Source: an uncultured Alistipes sp.
GTDB lineage: Bacteria > Bacteroidota > Bacteroidia > Bacteroidales > Rikenellaceae
Direction of reading: 5' to 3'
Assembly: GCF_949296715.1 (NCBI RefSeq)
Contig: NZ_CASFQD010000002.1
Coordinates: 1 to 64,000, forward strand
DNA: 64,000 nucleotides
A model generated the notes under the pieces. It did not search any database. It was given only the letters and a program-made list of their open reading frames with translations, and was not told the DNA's origin. The first letter of the stretch is position 1. Every line of letters begins with the position of its first letter. Positions 24,076 through 31,966 of this stretch are shown piece by piece. The position numbers and the translations under genes are program-made.

Positions 24076-25035
24076 ATGGAAAACAAAAACTTTGTCTACA
24101 AGGGTTGGAGGACCAGCGGATTCCTCATGCTGGCGGTCGATCTGCTTCTGCTGGCGGGCTCCGTTGCCGGGATCGTATTCGGTGCCATGCGTCTCGATGC
24201 CGCGCTGCCGGGCGGCGGGTGGCTGCTCGCGGCCGGAATCGTCGGCGTGCTGTTGTCGCTGCTGCTGATGGGCGGCTTCATGCTGCTCGAACCCAACGAG
24301 GCGCGCGTGATGGTCTTCTTCGGCAACTACCGCGGCACCTTCTACGAGACGGGATACTGGTGGGTCAACCCCTTTATGTCGGCCAAGCCGATCTCGATGC
24401 GTGCCCGCAACCTGAATGTCGATCCGATCAAGGTCAACGACAAGACCGGCAACCCGATCCTGATCGGTCTGGTGCTCGTGTGGCGCATCAAGCGCGACGA
24501 TATCTACAAGGCGGTCTTCGAGATCGACGCCGCCTCGGCGACGCCCGAGCAGGGGGTGAACGCCACGGAGCGCATGAACATCCTGCAGAACTTCGTCAAC
24601 GTGCAGAGCGACGCGGCGCTGCGACAGGTCGCCGGCTGCTATGCCTACGATGACAACGGCACCAGGCAGGAGACGCTGACGCTGCGCTCGAACAGCGAGG
24701 AGATCAACCAGCAGCTCGAGACGAAGCTCAACGAACGGCTGGCGATGGCCGGCATCGAGGTGATGGAGGCGCGGATCAACTACCTGGCCTATGCACCCGA
24801 AATCGCAGCCGTCATGCTGCGCCGCCAGCAGGCCGATGCCGTGATTGCGGCCCGCGAGAAGATCGTCGAGGGGGCCGTGTCGATGGTCCACATGGCACTC
24901 GAACGCCTCACGGACGAAGAGGTCGTCGAGCTGGACGAGGAGCGCAAGGCCGCGATGGTCTCGAACCTGCTCGTGGTGCTCTGTGCCGACGAAGCCGCGC
25001 AGCCCGTCGTCAACACCGGAACGCTTCACCACTGA
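24076..25035 (+). CDS. SPFH/band-7 domain membrane protein
   Basis: A 319-residue protein with two N-terminal hydrophobic segments (about 15-35 and 50-72), then LLEPNEARVMVFFGNYRGT, the entry to the SPFH fold, and a helical C-terminal region with RQQADAVIAAREKIVEGAVSM, the coiled segment used for oligomerisation. Band-7 proteins form large membrane rings that organise microdomains and regulate proteases. It begins a same-strand group with an Arc-like protein (6-base gap) and two membrane proteins. The ATG at 24076 is preferred to a TTG two codons upstream. Confidence 0.88.
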   Translation: MENKNFVYKGWRTSGFLMLAVDLLLLAGSVAGIVFGAMRLDAALPGGGWLLAAGIVGVLLSLLLMGGFMLLEPNEARVMVFFGNYRGTFYETGYWWVNPFMSAKPISMRARNLNVDPIKVNDKTGNPILIGLVLVWRIKRDDIYKAVFEIDAASATPEQGVNATERMNILQNFVNVQSDAALRQVAGCYAYDDNGTRQETLTLRSNSEEINQQLETKLNERLAMAGIEVMEARINYLAYAPEIAAVMLRRQQADAVIAAREKIVEGAVSMVHMALERLTDEEVVELDEERKAAMVSNLLVVLCADEAAQPVVNTGTLHH

Positions 25036-25041
25036 TAACGG

Positions 25042-25245
25042 ATGGCCAAAGAGACCAATACCCGCAGTTTCGTCCTGCGCGTGGATGCGGCGACGATGGA
25101 TGCCCTGGAGGCATGGGCCGAGGACGAGTTCCGCTCGATCAACGGCCAGCTTCAGTGGATCATCGCCGACGCCCTGCGGCGCAGCGGACGGCTCAAGCGC
25201 CCGCGTGCGGCGGCCGTGGCCGGAGCTTCCGACCCGGCCGGGTAG
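25042..25245 (+). CDS. Small Arc/ribbon-helix-helix-like protein
   Basis: A 67-residue protein whose core, RSFVLRVDAATMDALEAWAEDEFRSINGQLQWIIADALR, fits a ribbon-helix-helix: an N-terminal beta-strand followed by two helices. Arc-like proteins bind DNA as dimers of dimers. A gene of this type commonly follows an SPFH gene in gut Bacteroidota and Firmicutes, and the 6-base gap suggests co-translation. It could autoregulate the operon, or the fold could serve protein contact. The C-terminal tail is low-complexity Pro/Ala. Confidence 0.78.
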   Translation: MAKETNTRSFVLRVDAATMDALEAWAEDEFRSINGQLQWIIADALRRSGRLKRPRAAAVAGASDPAG

Positions 25246-25373
25246 ACCGCCGCGCCGTCGGAGGCCGATGCTCCCGCGCGTCCCGCGGGCGGAAAGGGAA
25301 AGTCGGGCCGTGCCGCCGCTGCGGAGGATGAGTCCGGCACGCGGGCAGCCATCGAACCAAAGAGCGAAGTGCA

Positions 25374-25676
25374 ATGAAACCGGAAAAGCAAATCGGCAAA
25401 GGTGGCACCGGCCGCCTCTTCACGGCCGACGCCATGCGGCCGCAGGATGGGCATCCCGCGTGTGAATCCTCCAGGGAGCGGGCGCACGGTCGCCGGCGGT
25501 TGTCGGGCCTCGGCGGACGGCGCTGGCTGTGGGTCGCGTCCGCGGTACTCTTCTCGGTGCTGCTCTGCTCCCTGCTCGGATGGATCGATCAGGGTGCCGC
25601 GCAGTCGCCCGTTCCGGGTGGCCTCGTTTCGGGGATTGCGGCCCTCGGCTGGACGGTTGGCCGCTGGGGCTGGTGA
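25374..25676 (+). CDS. Short membrane protein, truncated relative of the next gene
   Basis: A 100-residue protein that opens MKPEKQIGKGGTGRLFT, the same pattern as the downstream 199-residue protein (MKLKKQIGKWSVGQLFT). Both then have a basic stretch and two hydrophobic segments with LLxxID between them and an ALGW motif before the second. This copy stops after the second span and lacks the C-terminal half. It lies 128 bases after the Arc-like gene with no promoter box seen. Function is unknown; the pairing with a paralogue is what supports it as real. Confidence 0.6.
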   Translation: MKPEKQIGKGGTGRLFTADAMRPQDGHPACESSRERAHGRRRLSGLGGRRWLWVASAVLFSVLLCSLLGWIDQGAAQSPVPGGLVSGIAALGWTVGRWGW

Positions 25677-25717
25677 CTCCGCTGTACGGGCAATCGAAAA
25701 TCGAACAGTAAAACAGG

Positions 25718-26317
25718 ATGAAACTGAAAAAACAGATAGGTAAATGGAGCGTCGGCCAGTTGTTCACGCCCGGCGGCGTGCTGCAGTGGGGCGGGCATCT
25801 CATGCAGAAGGCTGCGGAGGAGCGGGAGCGTGACCGCCGGCAGGTTCGGCGCCTGCGCGAGCGGATGCGGCTCTTTGTGCGGAGCCGGCTGTGGCTGGGG
25901 GTCGTGCCGGTGGCGGTTCTTTCGTTCGTCATCTTTTTCCTGCTCCGCCTGATCGACCTGCGGGCCATGCAGGCGCTCGGCTGGGGCGGCATCGCGGCCG
26001 GTGTTGCGGCCGCCTGCTGGGCGATCGGCATCTGGGCTTCGACGACCTCCGACGAAGAGGTCATGAAGCAGGCCGAGGAGGATGCCGTGTCGCGCTGGAT
26101 CACCCGCACGGGGCGCCGCAGCCGTGTCGGACACCTGGTCATGAAGGCCCTCGGGATCGTCCTCGCGCTGGGGGCGCTGGCGCTGCTCGTCTCGCCGCAG
26201 ATCGAGCAGCTCGTCTCGGAGCCGGGACAGGTCGTGCGGGCCCTGACGGGCATCCTGCTGAAGGTGCAGGCGATCGTGCTGGTCTTCGTGCCCCTCTTCC
26301 TGACGCGCGGCCGGTAG
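25718..26317 (+). CDS. Membrane protein with the MKxxKQIGK motif
   Basis: A 199-residue protein: motif MKLKKQIGKWSVGQLFT, a charged arginine/glutamate-rich helix (about 30-55), two membrane segments (about 57-78 and 84-105), a cytoplasmic-looking helical part with TSDEEVMKQAEEDAVSRWITR, then two further hydrophobic stretches. It is the last gene of the SPFH group and is followed by a strong palindromic terminator. I do not recognise the family. The shared start with the 25374 gene suggests a tandem duplication. Confidence 0.7.
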   Translation: MKLKKQIGKWSVGQLFTPGGVLQWGGHLMQKAAEERERDRRQVRRLRERMRLFVRSRLWLGVVPVAVLSFVIFFLLRLIDLRAMQALGWGGIAAGVAAACWAIGIWASTTSDEEVMKQAEEDAVSRWITRTGRRSRVGHLVMKALGIVLALGALALLVSPQIEQLVSEPGQVVRALTGILLKVQAIVLVFVPLFLTRGR

Positions 26318-26337
26318 CGCCGGTGCGGCCGGTGAAA

Positions 26338-26373
26338 GCATGAAAAAACCGCCCTCGGGCGGTTTTTTCATGC
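26338..26373. terminator. Perfect palindromic terminator
   Basis: Seventeen-base arms pair perfectly around a 2-base centre, with A6 on one side and T6 on the other, so it can terminate in both directions. It closes the SPFH operon. Confidence 0.93.
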
Positions 26374-26412
26374 CCGGCGGCTTGCGGCGGGTGCGGATTG
26401 GGGAAAAGTGCG

Positions 26413-26420
26413 TATCTTTG
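26413..26420 (+). promoter_or_regulatory. -7 box for the thioesterase gene
   Basis: TATCTTTG, 20 bases before the ATG at 26441. Confidence 0.7.
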
Positions 26421-26440
26421 GGCAGCAAAACACGCATGTT

Positions 26441-26821
26441 ATGTTGGAAAAAGGACTTTCAGCCCAGAGCCGCACGCAGGTGACGGCCGAAAATACGGCA
26501 GCCCGGATGGGATCGGGCGACATGGAGGTATTCGCCACACCCGCCCTGGTGGCGCTGCTCGAAAATGCGGCGATGAAGGCCGTGGCCCCGGCGTTGGCCG
26601 AAGGGCAGACGACCGTCGGCGCCGAGATGAACTGCACGCACATCAAGCCCTCGGGACTCGGTGCCGAGATCACGGCAACGGCCGTGCTGACCGCGGTCGA
26701 GGGGCGCAAGCTGACCTTCAACGTCGGGGCCCGCGACGAGGGGGGGCTCATCGGCGAGGGGGTGCACATCCGCTACGTTGTCGACCGCGAGCGCTTTATG
26801 GCCAAGGTCGGCGGCCGGTAG
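26441..26821 (+). CDS. Hotdog-fold thioesterase, fluoroacetyl-CoA thioesterase-like
   Basis: A 126-residue protein with the FlK-like hotdog pattern: VTAENTAARMGSGDMEVFATPALVALLENAAM (a strand followed by the central helix), TTVGAEMNCTHIKPSGLGAEITATA, and a C-terminal strand pair. The helix with Glu (ALLENAA) and the THIKP loop are the expected active-site region. Members hydrolyse acyl-CoA thioesters, and the physiological substrate in gut bacteria is unknown. The ATG at 26441 is used because an upstream GTG in frame (26408) lies before the promoter box. It is monocistronic. Confidence 0.85.
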   Translation: MLEKGLSAQSRTQVTAENTAARMGSGDMEVFATPALVALLENAAMKAVAPALAEGQTTVGAEMNCTHIKPSGLGAEITATAVLTAVEGRKLTFNVGARDEGGLIGEGVHIRYVVDRERFMAKVGGR

Positions 26822-26855
26822 GCGCTTCAGAGCGGCTCGCCCGAACCCCAACGAG

Positions 26856-26889
26856 AAAAGGGACCCCCGCATCGTGCGGAGGTCCTTTT
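26856..26889. terminator. Terminator between convergent thioesterase and nhaD
   Basis: A stem of about 14 bp with one bulge and one mismatch, ending in a run of eight T on the plus strand. Confidence 0.8.
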
Positions 26890-26911
26890 TTTTGCGCGCT
26901 GACGGATCGCG

Positions 26912-28273
26912 TCAGAGACCGATCAGGAGGTGTTCGAGCAGGATGACCAGCATGCCGGCCAGGTATCCGGCCAGAGCCAGCCACGTGATGCGCTTCACAT
27001 ACCACGCGAAGGTGATATTCTCGAGCCCCATGGCCACGACGCCCGCCGCCGAACCGATGATGAGCAGGCTGCCGCCCACGCCGGCGCAGTAGGTCAGCAG
27101 GTGCCAGAAGAGTCCGTCGGCCACGAAGTTCTGCAGGTAGGCCGGATCGACCGCTGCGGCCACCGTCGCCGGATCGGCCAGCGGGTACATGCCCATGCAG
27201 GCGGCGACGAGCGGCACGTTGTCGATGACCGACGAGAGGATGCCGATCACGCCCGTGATGGTGAAGACCTCGTGCACCTCGCGGTCGAGCCAGTCGGCCA
27301 CGTCGGTCAGCACACCGGCGCTCTGCAGGGCGGCGACCGACATCAGGATGCCGAGGAAGAAGAGGATCGTCGGCATGTCGATATGCTTGAGAATCTTCGA
27401 GACGCGGTTCTGGATCGACTCCTCCATGTTGCGCTTCAGGTCGTAGAGGATCTCCGTGAGGGTCCACATCACGCCCAGCGCCACCATCATGCCCATGTAG
27501 GGCGGCAGGTGCGTCACGGACTTGAAGATCGGGACGAAGAGTAGGCTCAGAACGCCCGTTACGAGGATGAAGCGGCTCATGCGCGGCCCCACGCCGGCAG
27601 GCAGACCCACGGAGGCACCCTGTGCGGCGACCTGCGCGGCGATGCTTGCGGAGACGGGGGTTGCCGACGTGTCGGCGATGTAGCGCGTGGCGATGGCCGT
27701 GGGGATGACAACCGAGACCAGACACGGCAGGATCTGTGTGGCGATGAGTGCTCCGGCCGTGACGTTGCCGCGCATCCAGAGCATGATGGTCGTCACGTCG
27801 CCGATGGGCGACCAGGCGCCGCCGCTGTTGGCCGCGATGACGATCACGCTGGCGAAGACCCAGCGCTCCTTGCTGTCGTCGATCAGCCGCCGCATGACCA
27901 TGATCATGATGATCGTCGTGGTCATGTTGTCGAGCGCCGCCGACATGAAGAAGGTAATCAGGGAGAGCAGCCACAGCAGCTTGCGTTTGCGGCGCGTGGT
28001 GATGTGTTCGGTGATGACGTTGAAGCCTCCGTGCATGTCGATGAGCTCGACGATCGTCATGGCACCGATCAGGAAGATCAGAATCTCGCACGTGTCGCCC
28101 AGGTGGTCGATCAGTTCGTGCGCAATGTTGGTGTCGTGGCCCCAGATGCTGAAGATCGTCCAGATGGCGCCGCACATCAGCAGGGCGATGGCCGCTTTGT
28201 TGATTTTTACCTTGTGCTCCAGTGCGATGAAGACGTAGCCCACCACGAAGAGCAGAATCATTGACAGAATCAT
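26912..28273 (-). CDS. nhaD: NhaD-family sodium:proton antiporter
   Basis: A 453-residue inner-membrane antiporter of the IT superfamily with about 12 spans. Family marks are ALEHKVKINKAAIALLM at the start, FFMSAALDNMTTTIIM, and NSGGAWSPIGDVTTIMLW, plus a repeat of the same pattern in the second half (SSVIDNVPLVAACMGMY, and GVGGSLLIIGSAAGV). It exchanges Na+ or Li+ for protons and supports pH and salt balance. The gene is alone between a bidirectional terminator and the tRNA-Gln promoter region. No TAnnTTTG box was found directly upstream. Confidence 0.93.
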   Translation of the reverse strand: MILSMILLFVVGYVFIALEHKVKINKAAIALLMCGAIWTIFSIWGHDTNIAHELIDHLGDTCEILIFLIGAMTIVELIDMHGGFNVITEHITTRRKRKLLWLLSLITFFMSAALDNMTTTIIMIMVMRRLIDDSKERWVFASVIVIAANSGGAWSPIGDVTTIMLWMRGNVTAGALIATQILPCLVSVVIPTAIATRYIADTSATPVSASIAAQVAAQGASVGLPAGVGPRMSRFILVTGVLSLLFVPIFKSVTHLPPYMGMMVALGVMWTLTEILYDLKRNMEESIQNRVSKILKHIDMPTILFFLGILMSVAALQSAGVLTDVADWLDREVHEVFTITGVIGILSSVIDNVPLVAACMGMYPLADPATVAAAVDPAYLQNFVADGLFWHLLTYCAGVGGSLLIIGSAAGVVAMGLENITFAWYVKRITWLALAGYLAGMLVILLEHLLIGL

Positions 28274-28431
28274 CTTGCAGAATTTTGATGTACCTTGTTC
28301 ATTCCCCGACGGACGGCTCCGTGGAGGCTCTCCCGCCGGAGTGAACGCGCAAAATTACGAAAAAACCCGACACGGTTTTCTCCCCTTTCGGCATTTTTCG
28401 GGTGTGGAATTGCTTTTTGGATTTTTTTGCC

Positions 28432-28439
28432 TATCTTTG
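28432..28439 (+). promoter_or_regulatory. -7 box for tRNA-Gln
   Basis: TATCTTTG, 21 bases before the tRNA. Confidence 0.7.
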
Positions 28440-28460
28440 TGGCGCTTTCGAGCAACTGTT

Positions 28461-28531
28461 TGAGCTGTGGTGTAATGGTAACACAGCAGATTTTGGTTCT
28501 GTCGTTCTGGGTTCGAATCCCGGCAGCTCAA
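28461..28531 (+). tRNA. tRNA-Gln, anticodon TTG
   Basis: A 71-base cloverleaf with acceptor TGAGCTG/CAGCTCA, anticodon loop TTTTGGT (anticodon TTG), T-loop TTCGAAT and discriminator A. CCA is not encoded. Confidence 0.93.
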
Positions 28532-28535
28532 CACG

Positions 28536-28569
28536 AAAGGAGAGGTCTCGCATGCGGAACTTCTCCTTT
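28536..28569 (+). terminator. Terminator after tRNA-Gln
   Basis: AAAGGAGA pairs with TCTCCTTT, with T residues at the 3' end, starting 5 bases after the tRNA. Confidence 0.7.
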
Positions 28570-28593
28570 TGCGTATGTGCGGATGCCCGGGGG

Positions 28594-28845
28594 TCACCGC
28601 ATCTTGCGGTGCGAGAGCAGGGCGGCGATCCACAGCAGCACGATCGACCCGATGACGGCCGTCACGAGGCTGCCCAGCGTGCCCACGGGCACCAGCCCGA
28701 TGAGCGAGAAGAGCCAGCCGCCCAGCACGCCGCCCACCAGTCCGACGAGCAGGTTGACCAGCAGCCCCGAACTGCCGCCCTTGACGATGAGGTTGGCGAT
28801 CCATCCGGCCGCCAGCCCCAGAAGCAGATACCACAGAAAGTACAT
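28594..28845 (-). CDS. GlsB/YeaQ/YmgE family small membrane protein
   Basis: An 83-residue protein with three hydrophobic, glycine-rich segments. The family pattern is MYFLWYLLLGLAAGWIANLIVKG followed by LVGLVGGVLGGWLFSLIGL. Members (transglycosylase-associated or stress-response membrane proteins) are induced by stationary phase or stress in several bacteria, with no known biochemical activity. It is a single gene, and no clear promoter box was found. Confidence 0.9.
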   Translation of the reverse strand: MYFLWYLLLGLAAGWIANLIVKGGSSGLLVNLLVGLVGGVLGGWLFSLIGLVPVGTLGSLVTAVIGSIVLLWIAALLSHRKMR

Positions 28846-29027
28846 AGTCTACGGATTTTGTTGGTTACGCGGGCATCCGCTGCAAAATCCGTTCCCGAAC
28901 CGTACCGGCAGGGCTGTCGCCCGCACCCGGCCTTCCGTGCGGACCCCGAGACGGCGGATTGCTCCGCGCGGGCCGGTCCGAAGGGAGGGTGCGGCACGTC
29001 CGAAGGGGCTGCGGCGGGAACTTTTTA

Positions 29028-29059
29028 TTTGCGGGAGTTTTGGAAAATGGTTAGTTTTG
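29028..29059 (+). promoter_or_regulatory. Complete Bacteroidota promoter for the glycosidase
   Basis: A -33 TTTG (29028-29031), a 20-base spacer and a -7 TAGTTTTG (29052-29059), 30 bases before the ATG. Confidence 0.75.
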
Positions 29060-29089
29060 TGTCCGTATCGAACAATAGCTCCCGACACC

Positions 29090-30517
29090 ATGAAAAAGAC
29101 ACTTTTTGCATCGATTCTTCTGCTCCTTGCCGTCACCTGCGTCCGGGCCCAGCGGCTCGAAACACGCGACGAACGGCTCGACCGGGTCTTCGGCATCGCC
29201 GTGCGGACGCTCTGCGGCAACGTCGAGGACGGCATCATCAAGGCCGGCGGCGCCTACGGCGGCGAGTGGACGCGCGACGTGGCCATCAACGTGTGGAATG
29301 CGGCGAACCTGCTGCTGCCCGAGGAGGCCGAACGTTCGCTGTGGCACGTGACGACCGACAACCGCACGATGATCGGACACCAGTACTGGGATCAGATCAT
29401 CTGGGTGACAGGCGCCTACGACCATTATCTGGCCACGCAGGATACGCTCTTCCTGCGGCAGGCGTACATCGCTTCGGCCAATACCATGCGGCGGCTCGAG
29501 AAGGAGGCCTTCGATGCGGAGTACGGGCTTTTTACCGGCCCTTCGGTCTTCAACGACGGAATCGCGGGGTATGAGGAGCCGGTCTTCGATCCGGCGGTCG
29601 GATCGAGCTATGTGCTCGACTATCCCGAGGCGGCTCATGTCAAGTGCTTGAGCACGAACTGCATCTATTACAATGCCTACCTCCTGCTGGCGCGGATGTC
29701 CGACAAACTGGGCTTTGCGGATGAGGCCGCGGCGTACCGGCAGAAGGCCGCGACGCTGAAGCAGGCCATCCGGAAGCATCTGTACGATTCCGAGACGGCG
29801 ACCTTCGCCTACCTGATCGACGGCCACGGCACGGTCCATCACTTCCAGGAGGGGCTGGGCCTTTCGTTCGCCATCCTCTTCGGCGTGGTCGACCGCGGGG
29901 AGGCCGCCCGGATCGTCGACGGGGCCTATGTGGCGCCGTATGGCCTGCCGTCGGTCTATCCTGCCTTCAAGCGCTTCTCGAAGGAGCGGCCCGGCCGCCA
30001 CAACGTCCTGGTCTGGCCCTTCGTCAATGCGTTCTGGGCCGATGCGGCCCTGCATGCGGGGCGCGAGGAGCGCTTCGCCTTCGAACTGGAGAACCTCTGC
30101 CGCCTCGTGACGGCGAGCGACGGCTGTTTCTATGAGATTTACGACCCCTACACGGGCAAGGTCTGCGGCGGCTGGCAGGTCGGGGGCGGGCCCGGTCCCG
30201 ACGGCGTGTGGGATTCGATCCACGACCAGACCTGGTCGGCCACGGGATTCCTCCGCATGGTGCTGCGCGGCATGCTGGGGCTGGAGTTTACCGAACATGG
30301 GCTGCGTATCGCGCCGAATCCCCGGCTGATGGCCCGCTTCGGCTTCGAAAGGCTGACCGACCTGCGCTATCAGCAGGGTACGGTCGATCTTGTGCGGCGG
30401 GGCGACGGCGACGTCATCCGCGAAATCCTGCTCGATGGCAAGCCGGCAGGCGGACAGTCGGTCCTGCTGCCGGCGCCGCATACGGGCCGGGCCGTGGTCG
30501 AGATCGTGACGGAGTGA
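29090..30517 (+). CDS. Secreted six-hairpin glycosidase-like protein
   Basis: A 475-residue protein with a signal peptide (cleavage near RAQ, about residue 20) and an (alpha/alpha)6 barrel typical of clans that include trehalases, GH63, GH78 and glycogen-debranching C-terminal domains. Motifs include GGAYGGEWTRDVAINVWNAANLL (about 52-74; the RD pair often lies in the active site), YWDQIIW, HVKCLSTNCIYYNAYLLLA, and a C-terminal WSATGFLRMVLRGMLGLEF followed by a short beta domain. Location is periplasmic. The exact family and substrate cannot be set from sequence alone. It is monocistronic, not inside a PUL with SusC/SusD genes. The ATG at 29090 follows a full promoter. Confidence 0.7.
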   Translation: MKKTLFASILLLLAVTCVRAQRLETRDERLDRVFGIAVRTLCGNVEDGIIKAGGAYGGEWTRDVAINVWNAANLLLPEEAERSLWHVTTDNRTMIGHQYWDQIIWVTGAYDHYLATQDTLFLRQAYIASANTMRRLEKEAFDAEYGLFTGPSVFNDGIAGYEEPVFDPAVGSSYVLDYPEAAHVKCLSTNCIYYNAYLLLARMSDKLGFADEAAAYRQKAATLKQAIRKHLYDSETATFAYLIDGHGTVHHFQEGLGLSFAILFGVVDRGEAARIVDGAYVAPYGLPSVYPAFKRFSKERPGRHNVLVWPFVNAFWADAALHAGREERFAFELENLCRLVTASDGCFYEIYDPYTGKVCGGWQVGGGPGPDGVWDSIHDQTWSATGFLRMVLRGMLGLEFTEHGLRIAPNPRLMARFGFERLTDLRYQQGTVDLVRRGDGDVIREILLDGKPAGGQSVLLPAPHTGRAVVEIVTE

Positions 30518-30558
30518 TGTGTGAAATCGCGCTCGGGCGGCGGGGCCCGGTAATGGAT

Positions 30559-30581
30559 CGGAGGAGCCGACGGCTCCTCCG
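30559..30581 (+). terminator. Terminator after the glycosidase
   Basis: An 11-bp perfect inverted repeat around one base, followed by eight T. Confidence 0.93.
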
Positions 30582-30599
30582 TTTTTTTTGTTGCGGCCG

Positions 30600-30848
30600 T
30601 CAGAGCGCCTGCCGCAGGGCCCGGGCCAGCTGGTCGGGGCACGAGGTGCCGCGGCCCCGGCAGTCGATGCCTTCGAGGCGGGCGATGGCCTCCCCGACCT
30701 TCATGCCGCGTACCAGCGCGGCGACGCCCTGCGTATTGCCGTGGCAGCCGCCCGTGAAGACGACGCTGCGGATGGTGTCGTCATCGACGACGATGTCGAT
30801 CTGCCGGGAGCAGGTCCCGACGCAGGTGTGGGTTATCTGTCGTGTCAT
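30600..30848 (-). CDS. TSCPD domain protein (TIGR03905 type)
   Basis: An 82-residue protein with conserved cysteines: HTCVGTCSRQI (Cys8, Cys12), TGGCHGNTQGVAALVRGM, and the closing GIDCRGRGTSCPDQLARAL that gives the domain its name. The same domain is found at the C-terminus of some vitamin-B12-dependent ribonucleotide reductases; stand-alone copies have no known function. Cysteine spacing suggests a metal or redox site. The ATG at 30848 is used because the longer frame runs through the -7 box at 30872-30879. Confidence 0.85.
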   Translation of the reverse strand: MTRQITHTCVGTCSRQIDIVVDDDTIRSVVFTGGCHGNTQGVAALVRGMKVGEAIARLEGIDCRGRGTSCPDQLARALRQAL

Positions 30849-30871
30849 GCCGTTTTCGTTTTTGAACGGCG

Positions 30872-30879
30872 CAAAGATA
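30872..30879 (-). promoter_or_regulatory. -7 box for the TSCPD gene
   Basis: TATCTTTG on the minus strand, 23 bases before the ATG. Confidence 0.7.
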
Positions 30880-31044
30880 CGCTTTTTGCCCGGATGCCGC
30901 TCCTGCGGGCGCAAAAAGATGCATTGCCGGACGGACCGGGCATCCCAAGAGGCGCTTGGAATGACTCTCCTTTCCGGCAATGCGGGTATTCTTAACAGGG
31001 TGGATGAATACTACACAAATGTAGTGATTTTTCCGCTGAAAACA

Positions 31045-31075
31045 AAAAAACAGCAAAGATTTTTTGCTGTTTTTT
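31045..31075 (-). terminator. Terminator after yajC
   Basis: A 13-bp A/T-ended stem with core CAGCAAA/TTTGCTG and a T6 tract, 17 bases past the yajC stop. Confidence 0.85.
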
Positions 31076-31092
31076 CGGACCCCACGGGCGGT

Positions 31093-31413
31093 TTACTGGC
31101 GCTGGAGCTCGGAATTGTCGGCAACGACCATGTTCTTGTCGATGCGCAGCGTGACGTTGCTGTCCACCTCGATGAGCAGCGTCGTCTCCTTGATCTCCTT
31201 GACCGTACCGTAGATGCCGCCGGCGGTGATGATCTTGTCACCCTTCTTGAGCCCGTCGCGGAAGGCCTGCATCTGCTTGCGGCGCTTGGCCTCGGGACGC
31301 CACATGAAGAGCCACAACACGAGGACCATCAGGGCGATCATGATGATGAAGCTGTACTGCTGCATGAAACCCGGCTGGGGTTCTACGGGCGCAGCCTGAA
31401 GAAAATTGATCAT
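31093..31413 (-). CDS. yajC: Preprotein translocase subunit YajC
   Basis: A 106-residue single-span membrane protein: hydrophobic segment about 20-38, then WRPEAKRRKQMQAFRDGLKKGDKIITAGGIYGTV, the family signature, and a cytoplasmic beta domain. YajC associates with SecDF in the Sec holo-translocon. It follows nusB and the DUF1573 gene but has its own -7 box at 31456-31463. Confidence 0.95.
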   Translation of the reverse strand: MINFLQAAPVEPQPGFMQQYSFIIMIALMVLVLWLFMWRPEAKRRKQMQAFRDGLKKGDKIITAGGIYGTVKEIKETTLLIEVDSNVTLRIDKNMVVADNSELQRQ

Positions 31414-31455
31414 ATTCTATTCGTTTTAAGTGTTTGTTTTCCGTTGTATTCCGCG

Positions 31456-31463
31456 CAAAGATA
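31456..31463 (-). promoter_or_regulatory. -7 box for yajC
   Basis: TATCTTTG on the minus strand, between the DUF1573 stop and yajC, 42 bases before the ATG. Confidence 0.65.
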
Positions 31464-31489
31464 CGAATTATTGTCGAAATCGCAAGCCC

Positions 31490-31963
31490 TTATTCGATTT
31501 CCGCTTCGACGAAAATCCGCAGGGGCCGCGCCGCGCCGGCCAGATGCAGGTCGACGGTCTTGAGCTGCCAGCCGTGTTCGCCGCGCGAGTCGAAGCGCAG
31601 GCGCAGGCGGCGTGCGGCGCCCGGTGCAACGGGCTCGCGGTCAAACTCGAGCGTCGTGCATCCGCAGCTGCGGCCGTAGGAGGCGACGGCCACGGTCCGC
31701 GAGGCGTCGTTGACGAGCCACAGGCGCAGCTCGGCGATCTCGCCCGAGTGCAGGCGTCCGAAACGGACGGTATCGCTCCCGCCCTTTTCGAGAATTGCGT
31801 CCGTAAGCGTGATTTTCGGGCCCGTGCGTTGTGCCGGGTCGCTCTCTGCCTCTTTTGGTGCGGCGTTAGGACGTCCCGCGCGGGCTCCGCACGAGACGGC
31901 AAGCGCGAGTGCGAGCGCCGCGGCCAGCAGCCGGAGCGGGGCGTATGCGGGGCGGGCGCGCAT
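31490..31963 (-). CDS. DUF1573 domain lipoprotein
   Basis: A 157-residue protein with a signal sequence ending LALAVSCGA (lipidated Cys25 likely). The DUF1573 core is an Ig-like beta fold with RSCGCTTLEFDREPVAPGAARRLRLRFDSRGEHG; the CGC pair is the family hallmark. It sits between nusB (3-base gap) and yajC, a gene order common in Bacteroidota. Function is unknown. Confidence 0.88.
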   Translation of the reverse strand: MRARPAYAPLRLLAAALALALAVSCGARAGRPNAAPKEAESDPAQRTGPKITLTDAILEKGGSDTVRFGRLHSGEIAELRLWLVNDASRTVAVASYGRSCGCTTLEFDREPVAPGAARRLRLRFDSRGEHGWQLKTVDLHLAGAARPLRIFVEAEIE

Positions 31964-31966
31964 GGC

